Shown piece by piece: positions 1 through 19,628 of a DNA stretch of 64,000 bases (positions within the stretch are counted from its first letter, which is position 1; the number at the start of each line of letters is the position of its first letter). The stretch comes from Paralichthys olivaceus (Eukaryota; Chordata; Actinopteri; Pleuronectiformes; Paralichthyidae). The stretch lies in NCBI RefSeq assembly GCF_024713975.1, contig NC_091093.1:3782001-3846000 (forward strand), written 5' to 3'. The notes below the pieces were generated by a model that saw nothing but the letters and a program-made list of their open reading frames with translations, did no database searches and had not been told where the DNA came from. A program made the translations under genes and the position numbers.

Positions 1-2563
1 ATGCCACGAGTGTTACTGTGGTCCAGATATGAATCCCAACACAAGTATAAACACCATTACCTGCAAACCTATTGTCTGCAACAAAAACTGCTCCGAGGTA
101 AGTTCATTCTTACTCCCACTTACTCTTATTGTCACTCCCACTGGAACAATCATTGATGACACCATATGTTGTAAACCCATGCAAGTTAGCAAATAATGTA
201 GTAACATAAGATGAGTTTGGATATGTAGATGTTGAGGACAAAACATACAACAGAAAAACCTCTTAGTATAATGAAATCCAGTGCAAACTGGCCACATAAA
301 CATTTTCTCTTTTCTGAATGCATTAGCTATTGTAATGAATTGCATTAGTTTGTGCAGGTGTACTTAATAAAGTGACTCTTTATTTAAGACTATTTAAGAC
401 TTTAAGTTTTAAATAGTTTTTAGTTTTCTTTGACTAAGACAAAACGAAAAGACTTTTAGTCAAGAAAAAGAAAAATACAAAAGGAGTTTGCTCTGATAAC
501 AACTTACAAAGACACTGAACATATTATGTTCAAGCTTTTCAGAGAGTTCCATAAATGCTTTTATTTCTAAATACATAGTCACAATCACATTTTCTTACAA
601 AGCCAAAGAATTCTTTTCTCCCTATCAGTCACTCTCTCACTCTGTCTCCAGGGCTATGAATATCAAGCCAAGCCTGACGAGTGCTGCGGGACCTGTGTTC
701 AGACGAAGTGTTCTGTACTCACATCTAACAACACAAAGATTTACATTGAGGTCAGTACTGCAGCTGTGTGTGTTAACTTACATTCCTAATATCCAAGTAT
801 ACTGTACAAGAATGTGAGCTGTGAGAAGAGAGTTCTGTAAAAACAAAAGTAGATATTTATTGAATGAAAAAGAAGAGTATTTCAGAACATCTAAAGTGAC
901 CATGGACATTATTTTATATTTTAATACCACTGCCATCACCTTTGATGTAAGTTGTCTTTTTAAATGTGTAAAAAGGAGAAATGATGTCTTAGTTGAACAT
1001 TCTAATAACCTCTGCTCTTCCTGTTGGTGCAGATCAACACTACTGTGTCGTCTGAAGATAATTGTACGAAATATACCTGTGAGGAGATTGAAGGAAAGCT
1101 TGTTTCCAAAACGGTCACCACCAAGTGTGAGGACCTTGACCCCCGGGATTGTGAACCTGTGAGTTTATCAGACCCCTGCAGATGATATCCCTCCACCTGC
1201 CTCACCATATACTGTCCATGTCTAACACCCACCTTCCTCTGCTCCTTCCCCAGGGCACAGAGAGCGTTGATGGATGTTGCAAAACCTGTAAGTTAGTGGA
1301 GTCCCAGTATTTGAACGATCAAGGGTGAAAAGTTGACTTTGGAGGACAACGCTGTGTATCATGTGTTACTGTGAGTGTCTAACAGTTTGCTGCATGTTCC
1401 AGGCAAACGCAGGAGTGTCTGTAAGGTCCTGAGTAACAATGAAGTCATCAAGGTGGGAGACTGTAAGAGTCCACAGCCGGTCAACATGACTTACTGCAGC
1501 GGGCAATGTGGAAGCATGTCCAAGTGAGTCTATTGATGTAGAGAGTTGAACGTTCAGCGGGTAGACTTTAGTGAAATCTAATGGTACAGTTGCAATTCCA
1601 TCGCCTCCCAAACATGAAAGGGAACCTGTGGTAGCGTTCACTTAGCCTAAACCCAAAAGGTGTTTAGTTTGTCCAGTTTGGACTTAAAAATAAAGGGCCT
1701 ATTCTAGGGTAAAGAGAACAATTAGTACAATTTAGATGAAACACACTAGTGAAAACAAACTAATATTTTATTTTCAATTTCTGCCAATAGATCCCTTTCA
1801 CTTAAATCTTACACAAAACACCTTTTAAGGTGTCTGAAAGCACAGCACTGCTGCAAAACACCTGTGGATTCATAATCAGCATCAGAGCAGGGCAACAATC
1901 TTTACTTACAACAAAGAGCAGATGTTGACTAAACTAAACTGACATTAAACAATAACTGTGACAAAATCTAACATATCAGTGGATAAAGAAGACTCAACAA
2001 ACTTTAAAAATGCTGTTGGTCGGTAGCCAGCCATTGATTGTATGCAGTGGTTTTTTCTTCACTATTTTTCCTCACTGTAAATTGTAGTGGGCAACCTAGT
2101 ATAATCAATTACTGTGTTACTGAGAATAACAGTCCAATACAACTCACTAAAGCCACAAGATTGTCAAATCTGTCATTATCTGTTTTTGAAAAGTATTAAA
2201 AATTTAGTATGACTAAAACCAACATGGATTTTAGATCTCTTGATGTAATATTAAAGATTAAAAAAACAGGGCCACATGATTTGAGTAAAATGCAGAATAC
2301 TTTATATTCAAATGAATGTTGAATGAGCTGTTGTAATCACTGGATGTGTATGTTTGTGCAGGTATTCCGCAGAAGCTAACAAGATGATGCACCAGTGTGA
2401 GTGTTGCCGAGAGTTCCGAACCAGTCAGAAACAGGTGGAACTGACCTGCAAGGACAGCTCTAAGGTCCAGCACACCTACGTGCATGTGGAAGCGTGTCAG
2501 TGCAAACCAGCAGAGTGTGTGCCTGGAACGACCAACAAATCACAGCGCCGCAGAAAGCGCTGA
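1..2563 (+). CDS. Gel-forming secreted mucin (MUC5/MUC2-like), 3' end only, with C-terminal cystine knot
   Basis: Secreted, disulfide-linked barrier glycoprotein; this is its carboxy end. Coding pieces: 1-97 (frame from base 2, entering from outside), 652-750, 1033-1158, 1254-1287, 1403-1523 and 2362-2563 (TGA 2561-2563); GT-AG junctions keep frame. The first exons are cysteine-rich with VWC-like spacing (CHECYCG, DECCGTC). The last two form a CTCK cystine-knot domain, with CKVL, GDCKSP, YCSGQCG, HQCECCR and CQC visible; in mucins and von Willebrand factor this domain dimerises chains through C-terminal disulfides. The chain ends in a basic RRRKR tail. No Pro/Thr/Ser-rich mucin repeat is in view; it should lie to the left. 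Convergent with tollip, as human MUC5B lies next to TOLLIP, which favours a MUC5/MUC2 identity over VWF or otogelin. The paralogue is not decidable here. Confidence 0.85.
1600..1830 (+). repeat. Degraded copy of TTAA-type MITE (copy 1) in last mucin intron
   Basis: Diverged and left-truncated. It shares, in order, an AAACATGAAA block, AACCTGTGGTAGC, AAAGGTGTTTAGTTTGTCC, a GGGTAAAGA block, ACAATTTAGATGAAA and a right end close to AAATCTTACACA...CCTTTTAA with the copies at 9624-9998 and 20420-20770. It lies inside the intron between the two cystine-knot exons. Confidence 0.7.
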
Positions 2564-4404
2564 GCACTTACTGCATCCTGCCGGACACTGGACACCTGAC
2601 AAACATTAACCAATCTTAACCTGAAGTCTTCTTAACATTTGTGTCAATTTTTTTATTTATAGCCTAAGAGGCTACTTTGATGTACACCTCCTTCCTCTGA
2701 GGATCTCTTGGATGAATTATTAAAATTATATTCCTGCAATATGAACACCTGTTTCGACATTCTTATTAACCCTTGTCAAATGATGAACAACAATGAACAC
2801 AAAAAACATCTGCATGTTAAAAACAAATTGAGGGTAAATCCACCTAAAGAAACAACACCTTGAGCCTAACATTTCTGAGAAAGCTTTTCAATTCCCGCAG
2901 ATGAAGACCTGATATCATCCAGCTTCACACTGTTCTCAAAACTATTTCAGTCTAAAGACTAAACACCTGCACTACATGCTCTCATTCTATGTCTTAAATG
3001 AATGGTTTTAAATATACAAATTAAATGTGTCTTGGAAATGAACGGAATGACGAGACACGATAAAATGACTGAGACACCTTTAAGAATCTCAGCAGCGATC
3101 GTTTTGAAACCACACGTGAAAAGTCACATGGACTAAACCTTTGGCAGACAACACATCAACAAGACCTTGAAACCCACAAGTGTGAATAGAAAGCTTTAAG
3201 AACAGATACAAATACTGTGATGAAACTAAGCATTTGAAGCATGAGGTGTTACAAACTGCTGTTGTTCCTAAGTCGTACAAGCTTTAACATTAGGGTGGCA
3301 CTACTGGAATGATAAAGGAGGGTGGGGTGCGGCATCTGTGGACCATGAACATTCAGGACACACTTCATGGAAGTCTGGTCACATTATCTTAGTCCTTACT
3401 GGTTAGAATCTTTTCAGGTCTCTACATTATCAGAGTTCAGGTCTCTGAATCCTACTGAGCTTCAAAGTGATGTCATTCTTCTCATGCTCACACAGCATCT
3501 TTACACTTACCATAAAAAAGTGACTCCACAGGATAGTGGGTTTTTAACATCTAGTCTTCACATCCGGCAGAAAATGGGTCACATCCAAACTTTACAATTG
3601 AACCTTAAAAGATGACTCAGGGTGATGTGGCGTTCAGTGGTTATTTCCTCTTTGCCTCAAATTCCATAGGTCTGTTCATCCTCGATTCTCTCGTCACCAT
3701 GGAGAATTAAATTAAATACTTTCATAATAATTTATCAGATTGTAAATGCACCAAACACTTTACAGGTAAATATGAAACAGAAGCATTTTGCTTAAGGTTA
3801 TTACAGGCATCCACACACTATTAGCAACAAAATCAACATAAACATAAGATGGAGTCTGTGCAAATCAACTATGGAATCAGTTAGGCAAGTACAGACTGGG
3901 TTACTATGGATATAGTGAGGAATTGTGCCACTGAAACAAATGACAAACACAAAATGATTTTGGTTGGTAGGATTTACAATACCCATCAATTTACACTACT
4001 GCCGGTTCGATACTTAGTTTGAGTCCCTACTGTGATACAATCCTGTCTAAAGAATTTCCCAAATACACTGAATCTGCTATATCACCTTCAAATTAGACTT
4101 CTTCAAAGTAAAGGTGAAAACAGTTGTGACGGTTTGAGGATCCAGTGACTCAGAGTGCTGCGTTAGCAGAGACAGCCAAGGCTTCATGTACAGTCAGGCC
4201 AAGAAGGAGTCAACAGAGGGAGAAACAGATCCCTGTGGCGACCAGCTGGTGGAGCTGGAGGGAATTCAGATATGGCTGCGGCGTGTGTGTGAGCCTATGG
4301 TGTGTTTGTGTGTGTGTGTGTGTGTATATTTTGTGTGTGAGGGCTGCATGCATGTACACGTGTATGCGTGTGTGGGATGTCCGTCGCGGGCTTGTGTTCT
4401 ACTG
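2564..4404. other. Convergent 3' UTRs of mucin (+) and tollip (-)
   Basis: No conserved coding frame seen. ATTAAA at 2719-2724 is the nearest plausible poly(A) signal for the mucin, about 155 bases after its stop. On the minus strand the first AATAAA (TTTATT on +) that I find below the tollip stop is at 2652-2657, so a tollip 3' UTR using it would run about 1.7 kb and overlap the mucin 3' UTR. A short GT-rich stretch lies at 4290-4345. Confidence 0.5.
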
Positions 4405-11083
<6,679 letters not shown>

Positions 11084-11200
11084 GTTGTGTCTTCCGTGTG
11101 TGGAGAATCTTCCTCTTCTCTCACAGATGTGTCAGTGTCAGCGAATGTAGTAACAACAACAACACACACACCGCTCAGCGCAGACGCGACCCGGAAGTGG
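11084..11200 (-). promoter_or_regulatory. tollip 5' UTR and promoter-proximal region
   Basis: GC- and CpG-richer than its surroundings. It contains CCGGAAGTG (about 11187-11195), an ETS/GABP-type core motif, about 105 bases upstream of the tollip ATG. No TATA box is obvious, in keeping with a housekeeping promoter. The transcription start cannot be fixed from sequence alone. Confidence 0.5.
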
Positions 11201-13260
11201 ACACTTGTGTGTTTTAGTTTTTTTTTTTTTTTTTTTCCAATCTTTATTTCCCTCAATGCCAGTTACAATGTGGCGTCTAAAAGCGTTGAATCTTAAAATG
11301 TATTTCAACAAATGTATTTTAGCAGGTCACATTTATGAAGAACAGACTTTATATTAGTGTTATTGTCAAATAACGTTATACTAAATAAATACATGCAAAT
11401 ACAACTACAGTTTGGGATAATAAAAAAAAATTCTCCATTTATTTATTTATTTCTGTACGTATTTATTCATGTTTGTTTTTCTGCAATAAGTGATTCATTT
11501 ATTTCTACATTTACTTTTGTATTTATTTATTTATTCATGTTTGTATTTCTACCTTTATTCGATTATTTCACCATTTATTTATTTATTTGTTGTTTATGTT
11601 GTTTTTGTCCTTCATACACTTACTTGTCTTTTCTTTTTTTTTTATTAAACTTAGTATAGTTCTTTGACTTCACCAGAAGAAACGTGTGTGGCTTTAACTC
11701 TCAACATTGTAACTCCTTTTCATTTAAGTCTTCTAACTGTAAGAGATCTTTGAGCTCGACCTAATGTGGTCTGAAGGTGACGAAACAGTGAAATCTCCCA
11801 TTCTGAGGCTGCCACGACAATGCCCGACACTCCTTCGCACATATCTGACCACAGATTCTTAATACACATAGCCAGCCTAAATAACACAATTTAACATCAG
11901 AAATGACAGTTATTTATGTCTAAGTTAAATCTGTCTAATAATGATTAGATGGATGTCTTAGTTAGGGGATGGAATCTTGCCTCTTTTTCACTGCAAAGCA
12001 ACTTTTTTTTTACCTTTACTGTGGTTATCTGCTGATTATGAATGCTCTTGCACAATAGTGTAAGATGTTTGATATTATTGCTAAATTTCCATGGGGGCCA
12101 GTGTCACCAGAGTGCATCTCAGAAACACAAAACAAATCATAATGTCGAGACACAAAACAGAGAAAATATAAAGGTTTCTAAACATTTTATTTCAGAAAAC
12201 AAACTAACTGAGCAACACCACTAGGCAAACTGAGCAACCAACCTTAAGGAAAAAACACTTACTAAGGACTTGTATTGTCTTCCAATTAAACTTAATACAT
12301 TTGAGGCACTGAGGAGTGTCATGGGAGAACTTGCTCAGAGGTAGCCTATGTTCTTATGAGCTCCAACAATATACCATGTCCAAAACGTGGTATATCTTTC
12401 ACCCATTTATTTCCATCCCAACACTGTTCATGTTGTTCATCATCGTTGTCGTTATTGTGTTCACCTTAACACAGGTAAGTAGCAGTCAAGACTTCATCAC
12501 AGTCCACTTTCCATTCAGCAAACACACACCACGGTCAAAATAACTGTGTCTCCTCCTCACCCGGAGCTTACGTCCTCTGACAATGCTCTGCCCAGCGTTC
12601 AGAAGATGTATGACATATGGTCAAAACTGAATCGCATGAACAGCAACTTTATGAGAGATCAACTAAAACTATGCAATAATATAAAATAGGGAATATTTTG
12701 AGACCTATGAAAATGTTATTGTTACTATGACTGATATGAAGGACCTGTCTATCATATGCTAACACAAGTGAAACATCAGAATAAGTGATTCATTCATTAC
12801 AGAAAATAATTACTGAAATGTTTTACAGAGGGCAGACTCAAAGTTACAGATTTTAAGTGTTTGTGTGAGGATGCATTCTAAATATAATTTAGTTAATTCT
12901 AAGAGTTGTTGTTGGAAGAAAACATGTCTTGAGGAAACAAACACTCTTATTTACCTTTATCTCTTCCATGACTGTTACTCATTTCCTCCTTTTCGGGTTA
13001 TGACTGTCGTCGATATATAGAGACACGTTTCAATCAATGACTGGTCATTCTGGCAGCTCCTGTTGTCATCGATGTGATGTCACCACAGTGTGGTAATGAA
13101 CCTGCAGGGGCTTAGTGACTATAAATTGTTTCCCTGCTTTACTGAACAGTACAAGTCACACACAGTGCCCTCTGATTCATTGTGTATGGAGATGGACTGA
13201 CGGTACACTTGCCTATATTAACTGAAAGGGGCACCAAATGTCCGCTTATTCATAAAGTGG
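11201..13260. other. tollip-celf1 spacer, AT-rich
   Basis: A T-run (11217-11236) and an (ATTT)n-rich low-complexity tract at about 11436-11610 are the visible structure. No conserved coding frame, RNA gene or clear transposon seen. The upstream end of tollip and the downstream end of celf1 both fall near here. Confidence 0.6.
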
Positions 13261-15159
13261 TTCCTTTCATTTATTTATTTTTATGCATTTCTTCAAATCC
13301 AAATTTCATTGTAGGTAAAGACATGTCTAAGTGATAAGAGACAGATAACAGTATACACCAATCTCCCTTTAAATGCTGTTGTGGTCCAAGTGTTTGTTTG
13401 GAGAAACTGTAACCCTTTATTTCAAATTGTGTAATAAAAACATAGAATAACGTGACTTTTTCATACATTTTCTGAGGAGACCCAGTTATTTGACTATTAT
13501 TTGACTTTGCATATATTCAGTCATTATTGCAGTATTATTGGGCTCTACTGACTTGTTAGTTTTTCTTCTCCTAGATCTTCATCTTCTAAGTGCTACTGCA
13601 TCTTTACTCTCTTCTGTTCCTAAATGTGCTTTTACTTTTTTCACTGGACAAGCTGTGGGGCCGAGAATGAGGAGTTATTAGTCTGTTCATAAAAAGACAA
13701 TCCTGGCTGATGAGCATAGTAGCATGGTGGCTACAGCTTGACAGCTTCAAAATGGGTAAAACAAAAACTGACTTATATTGGTTGAAATTATTTTTATCAG
13801 CGTAATTCATACTGCAAACTCATCAACTTTGAGGTTTGAGAGCTGAGCAATTCTACGACCCTTTTTAAAGTAAGGTGTCGTGGTAGCAAGGCAGAACCTG
13901 ATTGGTTCTCCTGTGTACATTTGGGGCACTGATTGGTGCTCTGCAGGTAAAATTGATTTTAAAAGTTCATATTCATTTTGGGGATTGATTTTACAAGAGC
14001 CAAAAACGAACAATTGTTAAAATAAACCTACACACAACGTTAATAACTTTCAGACTACATCTGGCAACATTTCTCGTGAATATTCACTTAGGCAAAAGGC
14101 AAAAAGTCAGATAGAGTCAGCTTGTTATTCTAATCAGGGTTTATTGGGTATTTTATTCTCCATATATTTTGGACCATAATGTTCCCTGAAGACAAATCTT
14201 CCATTTTGTGCATTCTAAGCTCACTTGCTGTTCTCTGACTATAAGACTCTGAGTAAAAACACTAGCAATAACAGGAAGAAACAAAAAGCTGGAACATGAG
14301 CACCAACGGAAATTGTCTTCTTTTCTCTTTAAAAAGGGTCAAGCTACACTTTTCCCCACTGGAGCCCTTCTATGAATGTACAGTTTGAGTCCAGTTTTGG
14401 TCTTGGAAAGTGAAGGAAACTGTGGGACTTGAAAATATTCCAGCCGGATGAGCACAAGCCACATCGTTGGTCCTCTGGTCATGAACACAGACAGACTGCA
14501 GTCTAGATGAATGTGGATCTGCAGGGCTCGGGGATTACAGCAAATACAGCGAATACACACAAGCATAGATTACAAGCCTGTGTTTCATATTGGTGTGTGA
14601 GCACTGCATGTCTGTACAATACAACCAATTTAATGTTGCAGCCACAAGACTTGACCTCCAGCCAGAGTCAAATCTTGTGTGAGACCTGCTGCACACGATT
14701 CTCCTGCCACACCAAGCAGCGGCACTACTGCTCTGACTTCTCAAGCAAGTCCAAGAAAAGTGTGAAAATAGTGATTGTGCGAAACATTTGGCACCAGTTT
14801 ATTCATAATTTTTAAGTTAACACAAACTAGATCACATTTTACCAAGATTTCATTGCAGATTAATATATATATATATATATAAAAAACAAAAAAACATGAT
14901 TACTAAATGTATTGTGACAAAAGTCTCTCTGCTGTGGATTTGATGTCTAATTCTCCACAAAAGAAAGAGCAGAAATGCATCATGTGCTTGCAGTGGTGAG
15001 TTGACAAGCTCAAACTTAAAAACTTTATTTTATTGTTTTTACACTCACATGAAATGCTACCTCCTCATAACACTTTTCAAATGGGAACTCCCAAAGACGA
15101 ACTGACGCACATCGTCTGGAAACAGAAGCTGCTGTCAGTCACACTCTCAAACACTCTGT

Positions 15160-15330
<171 letters not shown>

Positions 15331-15913
15331 GATGGGGGCACTGGGAGGACTGCTTCACAACAAAAAAGATAAAAACAAAGTTAAAGCTCAGACTCATGTC
15401 AAACAGATTTTGGAAAAAAAAGGCTAGTGGTTATGTCAGTCACTTCTAGAAAAATAGATTCTCTTATTTGCTTGTAATAATTCAACTGTAACTTTCAAAC
15501 ACATTCAGTGGCAGTCTTTCTAGTGCCCCTGTTGACACCACAGAGGACATATAGGAAACAAAAATACAAAACCCCCTGGAAATCAATGTCAAACATGTCA
15601 AAGGTGAAATTTGAAGCATCAGAGAAGCGCAGGAAACACAAGGACTGGACGATGAACTGTGACGCCACATCAACATGCTAGGGCAAACAGGAAGAGATCT
15701 AGAAAAAACAAAAAGAAAAACACAACAGGGAGACAAACCTAGGTTAAACAGCAATGGAACACAGACAGGAGAGAGAAACAAAGAAACCAAGAATGATTTA
15801 TCTTTGTGTAGGGTTGGTTGATTACAGTCTAAACACTCAACAGTCAGTGTCAGGGACAGAGTGAAGACGAACCAGGTGTTACCAGAGACTGAGGTGAATG
15901 ACAACAAAAACAC

Positions 15914-15916
<3 letters not shown>

Positions 15917-15948
<32 letters not shown>
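15917..15948. repeat. (CA)n microsatellite
   Basis: Short, uninterrupted CA tract of about 16 units downstream of celf1; GU repeat on the minus strand. Confidence 0.95.
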
Positions 15949-15950
<2 letters not shown>

Positions 15951-16545
15951 CAGCCTAAATAAAATGACAGCACAGAATCTGTGACAACATGCAGGTCACA
16001 GCAGGAATCCAAAGGTCTGGATCAGTAGCTATAGTCGAGCACACGGTATCTAAAAGACCTCATCTAATATGGTGGCTCGAGAGTACCACTGGAATAATGA
16101 CATTTTGAATACTGATCAGTTATAATCAATGAATTGTTAACTGCGTTAAAAAAAGGAAAGAGTAATATGTTACATACAACATGCTACTCCATCTGTTTAT
16201 AACTGACTACATTCGTCAGTGGGTTTGATCAATTAGTTTCGCATCATATCACAATATGTCCATGTTTTGTCCATTTTAGGAAAAATCATCACAACTGTGT
16301 GCAAATGACACTGCTTCATTTCATAGACAGATTTATGAACAGTCTCTTGTTTCCATTTATTTCTGTTAGATATGAAAATCTATGAAACTCTGCTACAGTT
16401 ACATAACTGTTGCTTAGTAACAGTCTTATGGGCAAGTTTCTAGTCTGGAATTACAGAAGTTAATGAAAACCAACGGCAGCGTGAAGCTGAAGCCAAAACA
16501 GATTTGTTGAGTATGTGCTTAATAGATGTTACTTTTATCTTTTCG

Positions 16546-16646
<101 letters not shown>

Positions 16647-19628
16647 CTGCCTCAAATAGTCACTTATCCTCCTAGTGTGGAAAATGGATCCAAAGAACCA
16701 CTTTCCCTCCTGTTTGATTAAAACTGGCCAAAAGACCAAGTGTCCAGCTCGTTCAGGAAATCAATTATATATTTTTGAGAGGACTTGGAGGCTGAGAACC
16801 ACGAATAGAGCAGGGACAGTATTGAGAGATGAACTGACACGTTGAGGGTTTTGGTTTTTAATTGAATTTTTTTTACTTTGGTTTAAAACTTTAAAAAAAT
16901 ATTTTTTTTCCTGCACCTCTAATGTGCATAAAATTTTAAGGCAGTAATGTCTCAGTTCAGGGGCTGTATCCTTGCTGGAGAGGCAGCATCTTCTAAAGAT
17001 GAGATACTCTAACCATATACAGTAGAGACAGAAGGTGAACTAAGGTTGTTGGTAACTTACAATTCACACCACCAGTGCAATCAGTGTAACATCCATTTAT
17101 CTGCAGCTCTTAAGCAGCATTTCCTGACAAATCATGGGGGTCTTGTCGAGCCTTCATTATTTCAACCCTGCAACTTGTTTTTTCAGTGGTCCAGTTCACG
17201 TGATGGACTAATGGGTCATGATGCCATGACCTCACCATTTTACTCATCATTGAACACTTTGGACTTGTTTAATACTTCACGGTGCATAAATAACAATTTT
17301 TTTTGTCTTAATATTCAAAAATACATGTAGATTCGAACAAAGTCTTGAAGCACAACACAGCGATAGATTAGACATGACGACCCTGACACATCATCATGAT
17401 TTTTGTGCAATAGTAAGAATCCTGTTTATACAGTTTACAATATACTAAGAAACTTCCAAAAAGAACACAACATTAAGTAAACGGGACAACATTACACACA
17501 ACATGGTGACCTGTAGCTGCTTTTACATGAATGACCCTGTAACAGAGAGACTGAGTGCCCTGGTCAAACTTTCATCACACAGGTTCTCTGACTGTCTCAC
17601 TGCAGAAGACTCAGACTTGAATTAAAACTAGTTCTTACATTAGAGAAACAGCTAAGCACGTCACGCGGTGCACATGTGTTGACGTCACATATTGGATGGC
17701 TATATATTTATATAGAAAGACAGGACCAACAGGCACATGTTAAAATGGACTTATATAATAAACTATGCTCCCTGTGTTTTTTTTTTGGCAAATTATTTAT
17801 TCAGATGGAGGCATGTATGACAGAGAGGGGGTTCTATGAAGTCTGTAGCAGCACTGATGGATCCTACACACACAGTCCATGCCACACTGACACATAGTAA
17901 ACATCACCAAAAAGGAAACAACGCTGAACAGGCAAAGAGAGGACACACACCAGGAGATCAAGTGGAGTTTGTTGGACTTCACATTTGTCTTTCAAAATAA
18001 TTTCAATTCAGATAAATAATTTAGGCAATAAATAGTTCCCCAACACACAGGGGAAGTATAAAACCTATATAAAAATAGAAAAGGCAAAATAGTTTAAATA
18101 TACATCTCAACAATTGTCTTGCCAACTAGTTCTATTTAAAAAAAACACACACGCACGCACACACGCACTTACACATGATTTTCTGGAAGTCTAATCAACT
18201 AACATGTTTGTCTTGAGCAATTTAACATTTATATGAGTTCTCCAATCACAGAAGAGATCCAGTGAGAGACAAAGTGGTGTAGCCCTCTGTAGTTTAGCTG
18301 GCCGCTAACTAGCAGGACAGTAGCTGGGGGTGCGATGAATCTTTAAAAAAATCACCTGGATTCAAAGTAGAAACAAACTAAAACCAGAAAATATATTTCA
18401 CTGAGGCTTTGAATCTCAATTAGACAGACTTGTATTTATCTGAGTCGCTCAGAGTGCAGCAGCACAGAAGGAGCACCACCAAAACATGCTGGGGTTCCAC
18501 TATACTCACACATGCAATATCAGCTGCATTAGAAAGTTTGGAAACTAAAAGAAAACACACTGTTGAACAGAAGAAGAATATTTGTGTCATACAGAAATCA
18601 ATTCCAGCCAATTTTTATACACAACAAAACCTGAACGCAAACGTGTGGTCATCTACTTGAGACCGCTTGATTAGTGTAAGCCATGCAACAGCTGCCAGAC
18701 ACTTCAAACACAGACTAGCATTAATGTGTCATCTTGATATGAGAGTCACAGGCAGGTGGCAGTGCTGTCAGAACTCAGAGGAGAACTGTTAACGGAGATC
18801 ATCGAGCTTCTCTCCTTCTATCAGGGACGTTACAGGAGGACGTAAGCCTGAACTCACTCATTTTAACTCAGTGGAAACACCAGAGAACAAGAACAGGCTG
18901 CTTACAGCCCAACTGTCACAGCAGTCACTGATGAAGGATAAGCTCTCACTACCAAAGACGCACACATTTTACAAACTCTGCATGAGGACAAATGTGTCCA
19001 TGTGTCTGCATGTGTTAGTGGAGCTCCTCCTTAAGAACAATCTGAGCCTCTGTACCTCACTACTAATTTGGGTGTAAATCACATACACGGTTTCCATGTT
19101 AAGAGATGATACAGATCCCTAATACAGAGGGGAAACCACACATTTGGTTTGCAAAAGAAAAGTGATGACTTCTGTTCTCTAATCTGATGTAGCTCTGTGT
19201 GAGGGAGCTTTAAAGTGAGTCTGGGCAGTGGTGGAGTGGAGGGGGAACAGGAAGTAAAAAACACATGGTTTTGGCACCTGACTGTCAAAGTGCAACATAT
19301 CCTAACAATGAACTCATGTTTATTATGTACCACAGCAAACTGATAACATTTCAACTTAAATTAAAATACACCTGTTTCTCTTATTTGTTAAAATGAAAAC
19401 AAAGTGCATAAACCACAACAGAACACAGGAAGAATCCAGTCTAGCCCAAAAGCTCTTGCATGTAGCTTCATGTGTGTCTTTGCCTGGACACGGTACAATG
19501 ACCAGGAGAGGCAGCGCAGCAGACACCACCCTGAAATGCACAGACAAGTTTCTGTGGACCAGTCTTATTCATACTCCACTTACCATAACACCACCCTGCC
19601 TAACTAACTCTGCAGTGCCTCAGCACCA

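Noticed and set aside
1..2563. von Willebrand factor or otogelin for the leftmost gene
   Set aside because: VWC-like and CTCK cysteine patterns fit all of these, but position next to tollip is that of the MUC2/MUC5 cluster. Not fully excluded.
15482..16012. 176-codon minus-strand open frame rich in Cys, Val, Leu and Ser
   Set aside because: Includes a CA microsatellite read as CVCV; composition is non-coding and no family is recognised; no splice-supported neighbours.
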